Below the pieces are notes generated by a model, which saw only the letters and a program-made list of their open reading frames with translations, did not search any database and was not told the origin of the DNA. A stretch of DNA of 64,000 bases from Anseranas semipalmata (lineage: Eukaryota; Chordata; Aves; Anseriformes; Anseranatidae). The position numbers were made by a program, and so were the translations under genes. This document shows, in pieces, positions 1 to 11,548 of this stretch. Position 1 is the stretch's first letter, and every line of letters starts with the position of its first letter. The stretch lies in NCBI GenBank assembly GCA_013399115.1, contig VXAA01000606.1:270604-334603 (forward strand), in the 5' to 3' direction.

Positions 1-2285
1 AAAGAAAAAAATTAAAAAAAAAAAAAAACAGAACTATTTGAACTTCCAAAAGAGTTTCAGATCAACCAGCCGCATAAGACATTCACTGAAGCAGTAGGGT
101 CCTCGCTTTCAAGCTGATATTTATGTTAGGGAACTGTTTTGTACAGAAGATGCCCAGGAATTTCAATCTGTGGCCTTGTAATTTGGCTTCCTGTGCTGGA
201 CAGAAAAAAAAGGGAACTTTGATCTCATCTTTAGCAGTGGACATACAGGAAATTCTTAAATTTGTCCACTTGGCATGAGAAAAAAAAAGAGTTCTTAGCA
301 TAGCAGAAACTTAAACTTGGCCTATTGTGTGGTAGAGATTATATTGCAGAATATAAACCGTCCACAAGCCCTAGATAAGAAGCAACCTAGATCTGCGCTG
401 GCCCACATATATATTATTCCTCCAGGTAAGACACACTGTAAACACACATAGAAGTAACATAATGAAAAAATCTTGTTTGCCCTGTTTCTTGAGAGTGCTT
501 TATCTGAAGAGGACAGCAGAGCTGGCTCATAGCCTCACAGTCCAGGATTTACTCTAGATTTTTTTAATACTTCCCCGGCATTGTGTTTCTCGTGTGGTCT
601 TTCAATTCAACATGTTTCCCAGCCACTTGCTGCTTCCTGGAAAAAGGAAATTCTCAGCCTAAGAGGCTAAAGTGAGTACTCAATGTCTTCAAAGTACAGA
701 GCATAGGACACCTCCCAAAAGTAAATTTTCCCACATATGCAAAGTATGAAACTTCCAATTCATGGAGGAGGGATTTTTGGAGTTAAGAGTAGGCAGTGGT
801 AATTAGTTGTTTGTGGATTTTGTTACATAGGGACAGACAAACCCATTTTGTCTCCACTGTAGGATACAAGATGTCTCAGAAACTGCTTAAATCAGCAGCT
901 AGTCTGGGTCCAGCTCTCTCCAATCCTGGGTTGCTTTACGAATCTTGGAAAGAATGGGCATTGTGAGCGGTTCATTGCACTGACCAAGGGCATCTGGTGG
1001 TGTTTCTGCTTCCCAGAACTTCATGATTTTGTGAAATATCATGTCAGGGAATATAAATATGTCAGGCTGAATCTTTGACATTCAGACATGACAAAATCAG
1101 CATTGTTGTAATACTTGCAGAGCAGTTAGGAGTAGGCCAGTTAAATTGCCCAAGCCACTTCATGCTGGCCAGAGAAGGATTCCCCAGGCTCCAGGTGAGT
1201 CTATAGAAAACACAGTTTCAGGATGTACCTGCTAATATTCCCTTCGTTAGCTGAAACTGAGAAATATGTAGAGAGAACAAGTGTACCTAACAGAGCACAA
1301 CATCCCTTGCTCGGATGACTCACAGCAAATTGTCTCCTATGTGGATGTACATCTGTGGAGCCTTGGGGAGATCTGAATCTATTTGCACTGTGTGCTCACT
1401 CAGATACCAAAAATCACATGCACTTTCCTCTGAGGACAGCTGAATGATGTGCAGGCAATACAAACCTTTCAAAAGGCATGACATGGCAGCTTTTTCTTTC
1501 ATCCACTACCCCACAACAAAATATTCCGATGGATTTTACCAAATCCTGCCAGGTGGGCAAAACGGAAAGATGGTCAAACATGCAAGTACTTTTTTTTTTT
1601 TTTTCTATTTTATTATTCTCTCCTTTTTATTTCTTATTTTCCAGTCAACCTGACTTCAAAACAGAGTAAGCAGACTTGATCTCACCATGCCTTGGCTGTC
1701 CTGGGGATCGAAATTGCACTGAGCCCAGAATAAATGTGCATGGAAATTGCACATTTTAAACTGATGGCTGCACAAGATCAGAAACCGTGGCAATGCTGAC
1801 ACTTTTGGCCTGGAACTTGGCAGGGCTGTGAAAGAATGTGGAGATGCTGTTGCAAACAGCTCATTTTGTGACTTGAAAGGGAAGGGCTTGTAGTTTCAGA
1901 TGTACCACTTCTGCAGATCAGTGACAAGGCGGAGACTTTGGTATCAGTCCACTAGCATATCTCTTGCAAGCTGAGAGAAGTTAATATAAAGCATTGTAAT
2001 CTCTTTCACAGCCTCCAGGACTCATAAGATACCATAAGAAGAAGTTTCTCAAGCTTAAAGTGTTCTATAAGATACTAAATCTTAAGTTTCCTGGAGGCCA
2101 CTGGGGAAATGAAAAGGTGTAGTTGTCACATTTTGTCAAAGTATAACATCTAGATAATCAGCCAGTTAGCTCCTCTTTTTCAGACCCAGCCCAGCTTGAG
2201 GTACTAGGTCCCTGCTCATTGTTTTCCAGTTGTATTGATGTGTTTATTTATCAAAAAAGCAAAGCAAAATAAAAGTAACCTTGTG

Positions 2286-2362
2286 CCAGATCCTCAGATC
2301 CTTTAAATTGGTGTTGCTCCACCCTGGCTGATGGAACTGATTTATTTCAGCTGGGAAGCTGG
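2286..2362. repeat. Short palindromic (MITE-like) repeat, sauropsid type
   Basis: The stretch opens with CCAGATCCTCAG and closes with CAGCTGGGAAGCTGG, which are imperfect reverse complements. Between them are AAATTGG and GCTCCA on the left and TGGAACTGATTTATT on the right, again roughly inverted. From memory this layout resembles the abundant hairpin-shaped repeats of turtles, crocodilians and some birds that begin with 'gatcctcagctggtgtaaat'. The copy is decayed. The family name is not known to me, so the assignment is by pattern only. Confidence 0.5.
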
Positions 2363-2536
2363 CTCCTGAATAATTTTTCATTCTCTGTTCTTTGCTATCT
2401 CTTTAGTATGTTAGCTTTAGTTTCTGCACCCTTGTTTTTGCTTAATTATAGCAGAAGAAGTTAAAAAAAAAATGTTGTCCTTATCCTCAATTCTGAGCAA
2501 GTGAAACTCAGCTATAAATTAGACAAGCAAAGGGAG

Positions 2537-2546
2537 TGATTGATGG
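2537..2546 (+). promoter_or_regulatory. PBX-HOX composite motif TGATTGATGG
   Basis: An exact copy of the 10-mer found at 51668-51677, in surroundings with no other obvious regulatory character. It may be chance. Confidence 0.2.
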
Positions 2547-4064
2547 AGGTTTGCTTGCTCTGTGTGACTTTGGTTTCTACGGAGAGGAAAGAGACTCTAC
2601 CCAAGATAGGACCTCTGAAGAAGGAGTAACAGCAAGAGAGGACATGCTCACACCAAACAAAGGTAAATCAGGTTCAACAAAAGATCAGCAGAAGAAATGA
2701 ACAAGCAGATTAAGTGTGGAGAGGAGACAGCTTTTTGTAATGATTTTCAAGTCACTTTAGGTAGCACTATGAAGAGAATGAATGTTAAGGAGATGGGGAG
2801 GAGATATAGCAAGTATGAAACATTGGGAAGAAAGAGAGGGGAAAAAATGGCATGACAGAGTGGGAAATAAAGCTCCAAAGAGGAATGGACACTTACACAG
2901 TAACTTACTCATTAGCCCTTGGTTTATATTCCTGCCGCAGGAATTGGTGCTTCTAATTATCTTTTCACCTTTAGTTATTAACTGCAATCACAGAAAAGTA
3001 ATGATCACCAACCTTGCTTCAAAATATTCACTGGGTAGTGCCTGAGATCACAGTAGTTATCTTAATTTGACCATATAAATGGGAATAACTAAGAACTTAA
3101 AGAAAAGAAAAATAGTCATGAGTCTGAGTCAAATGTCTTTCAACTATTAAAGTTTCTATAGTAAGAACAAGGTTAACTGCTGGATTCCTTGACAGTCACA
3201 CATGCCTGATATGTTTAGTATCTTAGATGCAATTTTCCCTTTCCCTCTCTCCCTATTTCTTTTTTTATCCTGTGGAAGCTAAAACTTTATTATAAAATTG
3301 AAGATAAGTATATCAGTTTGTTGGATGCTGGCAGAGCAGAACACAAGCAATGAGAAGATAAGGGAATTTGGTCAAATACAAAAAATACCATGGAACCTAA
3401 ACCAAATGACATCAGATAAGACCTCCACTGACTTTCTATTAAAAATGTAATAAATAAGGATCACAGCAAAATTCCTTTTTTTTTTTTTTTTTTTTCCCTG
3501 AACCTTTTTTGTTATTGTCTCTAGTGCTTCAGAAGTGTACGTGTATTAATGCTGTTTTTCCATTCCCATTTAGAACCAATAAATGCAGGTCAGCTTATAT
3601 TGAAGTTCTGATGGGTTCAGATCAATGATGAGACTTTTTCAATATACGTGTTTTTAATTTATAGACTTAATTATACTCTTGTGGGACAGCTTTACTGGCT
3701 TGCTTAGAGACTTAGGAGTAATATTAGCAAAAGTCAGTGAATCCTGAAAACTTGAACAGTAATTCTGAGACTGTGATGAAGATTGGTAGCTGGTGAATTG
3801 GATGGAAATTGACTGAAAATCAGTATAAATGTTAATAAGATCAATAGCATCGATATTTGGGTTTGGGTGAGTACTCGGCTTCCCAGATGTTCAGTGTGAG
3901 GCTCTCAGCTGATGGTGGTAATAACGCAGTATATTTAATTGGTTTGTGGAACATAGTGTAGCTCTCTTGAAATGGTTCAGCTACATGGCCTGGTGTTATT
4001 CTTGGCTGTTGGGGGAGGTCTGCTGCTTAGGCTGATGCTTCACCAAAAGGGAAGAGATGGATTG

Positions 4065-4070
<6 letters not shown>

Positions 4071-4098
<28 letters not shown>
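4071..4098. repeat. Homopolymer A28
   Basis: An uninterrupted run of 28 A, preceded by T5, is the joint longest homopolymer in the window. No retroposed gene body is recognisable upstream, so it is not clearly a poly(A) tail. Confidence 0.95.
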
Positions 4099-4100
<2 letters not shown>

Positions 4101-5126
4101 CTCTCTTGAGGTCTGTTATTTATTCTAAAATCTCTTCCATTCACCACAGATTTCCAAAAATACAGTTTGTCTGGTATGTCTATAGGATGTCACCAATGAT
4201 GAGAGACAGCTGCAGATAGCTTTACTATTGTGCTTTCTTCACGCGTCTTAGATGCTTTCATGTGCTGATGCAATTATGTCTAGCTGGCAATTTAGGTGGA
4301 AAAAAGTCAATTTAGTAGTATAGAGACTGAGAATCGGGCCGTGAATTGCAAACAACACATTTAACTGTCAGCTTGTCCAGGATTTGACTGCATCTAGATC
4401 TCGGCATCACCTTGCTAGGGCCTTGGGTAAGTGTTACGTCACTGTATAGCACTATAAAAATAATAAAATATATCCTGATTCATGGCATAGCCTGTTGGAG
4501 AGAGATAGGGGAATTGAGGCTGCTCTTAATGGCAACCCTCTCCTCATTTCATTTCCTAGGATACCTACAAACAGAAATTGGCCACAGTTTCAGTCCAGGC
4601 AGCATATTAGAAATAAGGCAAAGAATGGATAATTTTGGCCTTGAAAGCATCACGGAGTTGTTTTATTTCTGAGGAAATTTCTGTAGGTTGTTTCCATCCT
4701 GGAATATTTTAACCCTTCCACCAGCTGAACGTTCTCATCTACCTGTGTGGCTCAAGCCTGACTATCTCAGGGCTTTGGCGGGGCTGAACTTTGAGTGACA
4801 GGGAAAATATATGTTCGAGGCTGGAAAAGGGAGCGTGCTTTTGATGGGAGAGGAATCCCCTTTGGGCTTGACGCTTGCCTGTGGCTGGAGGTGAGGTTTG
4901 CTTAGCAGTGTCTGCTCTGTCTCCAGTGGACAATAGTCTGTGCCATAAAAAGGTTCCATGCATAATATGGCATATTTGTTGGCCTCGGCGTTGAAGAAAA
5001 CCAGATGAGAGCTGTTTATATCCATCTAGGGACAACCTCCAGTAGGAAAGATAGTACTCTTTGGCTGGCAGATATCTATGCCATTTCATTTTATTCCACC
5101 TTTCAGTCTTATGGATCTTTTTCCTC

Positions 5127-5130
<4 letters not shown>

Positions 5131-5162
<32 letters not shown>

Positions 5163-5183
5163 CCCCCCCCCCCCCCCTCCTCC
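5131..5183. repeat. T28-AA-C17 homopolymer block at gap edge
   Basis: A run of 28 T is followed by two A, then 17 C and a short TCCTCC tail, ending directly at a run of Ns. On the far side of the gap the sequence resumes with C8. Back-to-back homopolymers at a gap edge are typical of short-read assembly breakdown, so the exact lengths should not be trusted. Open frames read across this block (poly-Lys/Gly or poly-Phe/Pro) are artefacts. Confidence 0.9.
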
Positions 5184-5307
5184 NNNNNNNNNNNNNNNNN
5201 NNNNNNNNNNNNNNNNNNNNNNNNNNNNNNNNNNNNNNNNNNNNNNNNNNNNNNNNNNNNNNNNNNNNNNNNNNNNNNNNNNNNNNNNNNNNNNNNNNNN
5301 NNNNNNN
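5184..5307. other. Assembly gap (124 N)
   Basis: All bases are N. The gap sits inside a pyrimidine homopolymer region (T and C runs to the left, C8 to the right), so the missing sequence is probably C-rich or a longer pyrimidine microsatellite that the assembler could not resolve. Confidence 0.99.
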
Positions 5308-5405
5308 CCCCCCCCTTTATATTTAACTGGGATGTGGCGAGTTCTAAGTACGTATAACTTTCTTGAAAACCTAAAGGAGTGAAAGTGATTAGCATTCATC
5401 ATGCA

Positions 5406-5427
5406 CTTTAATTAAATTTAATTAAAG
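5406..5427. promoter_or_regulatory. Perfect 22-bp palindrome with paired TAATTA cores
   Basis: Read from the sequence, the 22 bases are their own reverse complement: CTTTAATTAAA followed by its exact complement TTTAATTAAAG. Each half contains TTAATTAA, and the whole holds two TAATTA homeodomain-type cores about 10 bases apart. Antennapedia-, Lhx- and paired-class homeodomains bind TAATTA, but short AT palindromes also arise by chance in AT-rich DNA. The palindrome is certain; a regulatory function is only inferred. Confidence 0.4.
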
Positions 5428-6876
5428 GATGTTAAACACAATATATGTGAGTGGGTCTAGATAAACCATGTCTGTATAATTCTTTCCCCTCTACTCTTTA
5501 AGCTCTCTGTTCTTAGGCAAAATCAGGTTCATAAAAAGTTAAGAGTCAACTGTAAAAATCAAATCTCAGAGAAAATGTGCTGGGAAAAGAAAACAAACAA
5601 ACAAAACCCCCAAAACATACACATTCATGCTGTCTGCCTGACAATAGTAATCTTTTTCCCTTACAATACCACATGCTGTAGGCTTACAACAAGGTATTTC
5701 ACCACTGCTAGGCTCAATTTAGGGTACACAAATGCACACACATACATGTGCATCCCCTAGCAGACACGAGAGAGTCAGTAGGAGAGAGAAAGTGTGTCAC
5801 ACCCTCTAAATTCAGGTGGCCTCAAGCAGTGCCATATAATCCCAGCCTCAATTAAACTTTCCAAGGTCAGTGGTGTTCTACCAGGTCAGACATAAATAAG
5901 TCAGGTGAGAGTCCTAGGGCACTGAAAAGCCATATTTATTCTTTATCCACAGTTCATAGCTATCAAATGAAGCCTAACAGAGAGAGGGAGTGTGAGTGTG
6001 TGTGAGTGCGGCTCTCAAAGCTGCTCCTGTTGTAAGTACATTTTCTTTTTTATTTTTTTTATTTAAAGAAAAAACACAGTTCCATCCCACCCCTGCCTCA
6101 AAACTGCAGAAAGCTAGTCTGTTACTGTGGAAGGCCCAGGAAGAGATTTAATGATTTAATTCAGCAACATTATGTTTAATGACTAATTTATTCAAGTGAA
6201 AGTATCCTGTTCCCTCTGAAGTTTTTTTTTTTTAAGACGGAGTTCTTATCTCTTTAAAATTAAGTTTTGTCTATAGCTGAATCTTTACTGCACAGAGTCT
6301 GAGACCAGATGCCAACACAAACCCCTCTTGAATTCAGACATACAGATCTCATGACCTGATTCAGCCAGTAATGGAAATGGGCCAATATTGTACAGTCTAT
6401 TGGGCTTGTAAACAGCATATTTAATTTTCTTTTGATTTGGGAAGGCAGAAGAAAGAGTGGGGAGAATAATGATGTCTATATCTCAGTCCAGAAGTAGTTA
6501 AGACAATGGACTTATATTTGCTTCAGACCCACTGGGAAGAGATCACATTCAGAGAAAGTAATTAAGGACAGTTGAGGTCCACTGACATCTGTACTGTCTG
6601 AAGAATTAAGTGAATTTTCCAGGCCACTATGACTAATAACAAAATTAATATATATTTTTAATAAACCAACATACCATAAGCCTTAGTGGAGTCTGCCTTG
6701 CTGTGCTGCATAATTTTTTTAAAGGAAAAGTTTTGACATGTAGAGTTAGACCTTTCTCATATTGTTTAATAGGGGGAAAAAATTAGAAGACTATTTTAGG
6801 CAAAAATTGTTTTATAAAAAAAAAAAGGGGGGAAGTAAAACAAACAAAAGAAAAAGCCCTAAAAGCCTTGTCCCAA

Positions 6877-6878
<2 letters not shown>

Positions 6879-6916
<38 letters not shown>
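6879..6916. repeat. (CT)19 microsatellite
   Basis: Nineteen uninterrupted CT units follow a purine-rich patch (A11 then G4 near 6816-6830). It is a pyrimidine array on the + strand and likely length-polymorphic. Confidence 0.95.
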
Positions 6917-6922
<6 letters not shown>

Positions 6923-7154
6923 GCACAGCAATGTTGTGAGATTGCTATAAACAGAATGTATAAGTACTATTTTCTAAGAAAGCCTTAGATCTCTGAACTT
7001 GATTTGCACCAATTTACACAGTTGAGAAATTGATACATTAATACTGCCAGGAAAGTCATCTCATACCTTTTGTTTGTTTTTCCTTATTTAATCTTTGTAT
7101 TATAATTAAGATATGGCAATCCATTAAGTATTAAGTATGATAAATTTTTTTTAC

Positions 7155-7188
7155 ATATATGTGTGTGTATATATACACACACATATAT
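7155..7188. repeat. 34-bp perfect palindrome of TA/GT/AC dinucleotides
   Basis: The order is (AT)3, (GT)4, (AT)3, (AC)4, (AT)3. It is exactly self-complementary about a centre near 7171/7172, with further AT steps on the right. Such a sequence can extrude a cruciform or adopt Z-DNA. It probably arose by microsatellite slippage rather than by insertion. Confidence 0.85.
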
Positions 7189-8269
7189 ATATTTGTTTTC
7201 TAGTGACTTTCACTCTTCTGTTAAGAATTATTTTTTAAAATGCAATTGAGTAATAACAAAAATTTCCAGATATCTTCATGCCAGCTTTTATTTAGTATAT
7301 ATGAGGGGATCACATCATTAACTGTTGTGAATATTCAGACAGTGGATGCGTATACATATGGTTTTGAATCACAGAATATATACAATAATTGTCAAGAGTA
7401 ACTTTTAATCTGAGAAATATTCAAAGACATGTATAATCACACATTTATCTTCCTTGCAATAGCTTAAAGACTTCCAATCAGGGAATGGAAAAAATACTAG
7501 GTGATTAGTGTGTCCGGACACATAATGGTGAGTGGTGAGTAGTTTAAGTGAGCACATTCTAAACAGAGAAAAATATTTGTCAAATCTGTTACACAGTTTT
7601 GGATAGATTTGCTATATTCATCAAGTGGCTGCGTTAGTGATTCTGAAAATTTGAAGATAAAGATAACATTAAAAAGCACAGGCTTTAGGGAGAGCTTATG
7701 GGGGGGAAAAAGTCATAGAAAGTTTACAGAAATATCATTTCTATTTTATAGGCATTCACATTAGAAATCACGTTAGCACTTGGTATCCATTAACATACGT
7801 GCTAGAGCTCTCTGCTTTTGTGCCTCTGGTTTTAACATCTGTAAGTATAAGGGAAAATCTTGACAAATGTTTCTGAAGGTTTTATGTGCACTTTATCCCT
7901 ATGCTAGATTGCAATCCGTGTTATGCCCAGGACAATAACAGGAGAATTGGGATCAGATGACCGGTACTGCAGATTAGATGTGAAAAAAGGGTGTTACAAC
8001 AGCATACCTGCTTCCGCTCAGGTTTTAACCATACCCCGTGCTTCTGTGAGAAGACAAGAGGTGGGAAAAGGAAAACTGATCTTTTCTTTACATCTGCTTC
8101 TATCATGTTTTCCCAGCTAGTTCTCAAAAATGTATCTTAGTAGTGAATATGTTATGCGACTCATTTTTGAAGGAAGGAATTAAGGCAAACTTCAAGCAAT
8201 CAATGGCATAAGAAATTTCACCAAAAGCTGGAACAAAAGGTGATTAAATGAAACTGAATCCAAGAACAC

Positions 8270-8285
8270 TTTTTTTTTTTTTTTT
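8270..8285. repeat. Homopolymer T16
   Basis: An uninterrupted T run followed by CTTCCC. Nothing retroposon-like flanks it. Confidence 0.9.
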
Positions 8286-8965
8286 CTTCCCTGAGAGGAA
8301 AGGATAGAATGTCCCTTTAAGGCTAAGTTGATATAAATGTATATAGAATTTTTAAATATAATTCCCGCGTCCCCAAAGCACTCAATCTTAAATACTGTCA
8401 GGTGGGAAGGCCGTGGAAACTCCTTCAGCTAGAGGGTCCCATTCCTCACTTGACAGACTTTTTGATAATTTACTCTCATCTCCACCATGCTAAAGACACC
8501 AACTAAGGGATATGAGCCAAGTGCTTTTTCCAGGTCCAAGTTAGATTAGTTACAAAAGTTATTAATTAACTTGGAAAGAAAAGGGGAGGGTGGTAAGGCA
8601 GTCACTATATAGCTCAACATTTTGTAGAAAATTCACATCTTTGATTTTTCTGGTTTTCTGTTTATTTGGAATAAGCATTTGAAGTCAGTGGCTGAAAAGA
8701 AAGTAAATGATGATGATGAAGTTGTTGTCTGAGTTGATTCTCAGGCCAGGGAAACAGCACCATAGCAGGCAAATTGAACACCACTTTATCTTTCATGGAT
8801 GTGAGTAAAGTCTCTTCTGAGGGGAGGGGATAAAGTGGGGAAACACATGTAGTCTAACTGTCTGGAAGCATGGAAATGTAGTAAGGACACATTTGTAGTC
8901 ATCAGAAAAGGGGTCCCTTAGAGTTTTTTTGCCGAACTCATTGTGCTCATAGGCATGTTTTACTT

Positions 8966-9035
8966 CTCCATGTCTCATTTTCCCCATCTACCAAATATGA
9001 GTAATGATTTACTCTTGGTGCAGCTTAAAGCGAGG
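8966..9035 (+). repeat. Possible decayed CORE-SINE (MIR-like) fragment
   Basis: The words TGTCTCATTTTCCCCATCTA and then TGAGTAATGATTTACTC follow the order of the MIR-type consensus segment 'cctcagtttccccatctgtaaaatggggataat', with many changes. The piece is short and could be chance, so it is much weaker than the copies at 33505 or 45018. Confidence 0.3.
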
Positions 9036-10417
9036 AAGAAATTGGTGCTGAACTGCCTTTTTCCATACACCAAAGTGCTGGAGTCTGAAAAGTCTCAGAC
9101 ATTGCTCTAGGTTTACCCTGCCACAGAGGTCCCCATGGAGAGTGCTCTATTGGCCAAAATCTTTGCTCTAGGTTATTCTTTTCCTCAGGAAAAATTTCTT
9201 TTCCTCTTTTCCCTCCACGAGCAGGAGCACATAGTCATTATGCACAACAGAAATTGTTCAGTGCACCAGCAGCCAGTCTTTGCAGCACAACTTTTTGACT
9301 ACTTTTAATTACACAGTCAATACGAAACAGTACTGGAGTCAAATGGCTTTGGAAATATAAGCCAGTCTCTAATCTTCTTTGAGATGCCCTTCGACAAAGT
9401 ACTAGGGGACAAAAAGTGAAAATAATTTATTTTTATTATTGTTATTTCTATAGATTTTTACACATCCGGAGTTCACAGTGGGGGAGAAAGTTATAAACCT
9501 TTTATCTTTCATGTATATTATTGATAAAAGCCAATGATGACGTTAATGTTATATAAATGTTTTGTAGGCCTATAATGATTCATGACTTTCTGTACAGTAG
9601 CAGTGCTTCTGATATTGTTGCACTGTCTGGAGCTAATGTCCTGATTAATGCATGTTTTCCTTCCTGATTTAAGAAATAGCTTATGGCTAAAAATCCTTAG
9701 ATGTTCTCTGATTTATTGCATCTTTTTCTTTTTTTCCCCTTTCTTTCCAACTTTTTATAAATATATATACGTACAGTATTTGTAAATGTGTCAGCCTTAG
9801 AGATATCCCTGATGCGGTATTCTTATGAGTTGTCTCTAAAGACTGATATTTTTGTTCAAAATTAATTTTGTTAGACTGTGTCTGTGAATTTATCATCTTA
9901 TTGGGGTACTGCAATCAGCGTGTGTTGTTTGTCAAAACAACACCAAACAGATGTGGTCAGATCATTTGTTGGCTTGTGGGGTGCAGAGGGGAGGCTGCTT
10001 TGACCTAAAGCAGCATGAAGAGTCAGGGTGATCTATCACAGTTTTGGTACAGAAGCATCACACACAGGGCACGGGCACCCCAACTTGTTTCCCAGGCGCT
10101 GGGGGATGTGTTTGGGAAAGCAGGGGTGTGACGGGGAACATCCTGTGCTAACCAGCTCAGTGGTCTGCAGGGAACAACTTCTAGGAACATTACTTAGCTC
10201 AGTCCTGTGGTCCAAGTAATGCTGAGGTCTGAGCACCAGAATCAAGCAGCAGAGGGTTGGCTTTAGGGTATTCTAATATTTCATAGAGGTGATTAGGGTA
10301 GAGGACAGCCTTGTAAACTGTTGTCCAGAAAGAGAACTAGTTTCATGGTTTATGGTCTCTCCTTGGGTGACAGAGTCAATAGAAAGTACTGTGCTTCTAC
10401 AGAGCAGTCAGTGTCTG

Positions 10418-10437
10418 TTTTTTTTTTTTTTTTTTTT
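10418..10437. repeat. Homopolymer T20
   Basis: Twenty uninterrupted T, followed by CCTTTGAATTTCC. Confidence 0.9.
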
Positions 10438-11167
10438 CCTTTGAATTTCCTCATGCACTGAAATCTAGGTGTTTATAGCAATGTCTATGTTGATTTCTTT
10501 AGTCTTAACTCAGAAAACATTGAAGTCAAGAAGAGTCTTCTCAAAACAATTTTGTCTGCAGAGGTCTTTGTTCAGAACAAGATGCACATATTTCCTCTGC
10601 TGCAGGAACTATCCACAGATTCAAAATATATATATATATATATTTAGGTCTTTTTACTAGCAGTGGACTGTTTGCTGGTTAGCCCTCTGGTCCCTTAGCC
10701 TGAACTTGCTGGAAGAATGATGTGCAAAAGAAAGTATCCACTTTGTTTTTATCCACCACGCTGTAAACCACCTACTTGTGTCCTTTTGTATCTTTTGTGA
10801 AGCCTGTTAAAAGCTGTTACCGCTAATTGCTGTGCTTAGCTTGCTGTGTTCTTCTATGGGCAGAAACTAGGGAGATCAAAGAGCGGCATACTCCATAAAG
10901 TCTTGCAGTGTTCATTCTGCAGCTAATTTACCTGTGCGTGGCTGAGGTACTACACTGAAGGATGGCACAGAGCATCTGAAAACAGACACAGAGAGAAAAA
11001 TAGGTTTTATTTCACTCAGACTTTTGGACTGCTTCAACTATAGGCTCAAAATGAACTGTTTTGCACTGTTTCAAGGCAGGGCAGTGTCTTTTGAGGCTAT
11101 CCCAAGGCCTCTCTTCATCTGAAGCAGTCTATTAGGGTGATGCATTTTTCCTCTTCTTAAAAAATTT

Positions 11168-11265
11168 CCATAGAAACATAGGGCAAAACCTCAAGAGTCG
11201 TGAAGTTTCATTCCTTCAGTAGATGTTCAAGATCCATAAAACATTTGTTCTATTTCCTCAGGACT
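11168..11265 (+). repeat. Decayed CR1 LINE fragment (probable)
   Basis: CATAGAAACATAGGGC is followed by ACCTCAAGAG, ATTCCTTCAG and ACATTTGTTCTATTT. These occur in the order of CR1 3'-region sequence from turtles and crocodilians ('catagaaacatagggctggaagggacctcgagaggtcatc... gatgtttgtctaacctgttc'). No open reading frame remains. The match is from memory of the family and the copy is diverged, so a repeat-library search should confirm it. Confidence 0.5.
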
Positions 11266-11520
11266 ATAACAAAACTAAGATCTTTATTGTAAGGGACCTA
11301 AAAACTTAAAAATGTACATTGTGCCACAAAATAAGAGCTGAAGGATCAAGGGCCTTCTCAGCATCCAGCGTGCCTGAAATTACAAGTGCCTTGGAGGTGA
11401 AAATGCTCACCTAAGCCTATGAAGGGGATCCAATCTGATGTTACAGTGGAAACCCACTTCATCCACCTCCCCTTGTCTTAGAAGTGGAGGCCCTGATTGG
11501 CATTATTTTAAAAATTTCAA

Positions 11521-11548
11521 AGGGATGCATCTATAGGGATGCATCTAT
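11521..11548. repeat. Perfect 14-bp tandem duplication
   Basis: AGGGATGCATCTAT occurs twice head to tail with no mismatch. It looks like a recent local slippage event in otherwise non-repetitive sequence. Confidence 0.9.

Larger units (their letters stand above)
1..5130. other. Non-coding AT-rich stretch, no gene seen
   Basis: No open frame here exceeds about 90 codons and none resembles a known protein. The stretch holds homopolymer runs (A15 at 14-28, T15 at 1590-1604, T20 at 3476-3495, A28 at 4071-4098), one palindromic repeat candidate at 2286-2362, and otherwise unremarkable single-copy-looking sequence. I see no splice-flanked exon candidate, no RNA gene and no CpG enrichment. It fits intergenic or intronic vertebrate DNA. 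Confidence 0.7.
5308..10417. other. Non-coding AT-rich stretch, no gene seen
   Basis: No supportable coding region is present; the longest open frames are under 80 codons. Features seen are a perfect 22-base palindrome at 5406-5427, a (CT)19 array at 6879-6916, a 34-base alternating palindrome at 7155-7188, T16 at 8270-8285, and a faint CORE-SINE-like piece at 8966-9035. The rest is plain AT-rich DNA without recognisable repeats. Confidence 0.65.

Noticed and set aside
4739..5395. 218-codon frame on - across the gap
   Set aside because: It reads through 124 N and homopolymers, giving poly-Lys and Gly/Xaa stretches. It is an assembly artefact.
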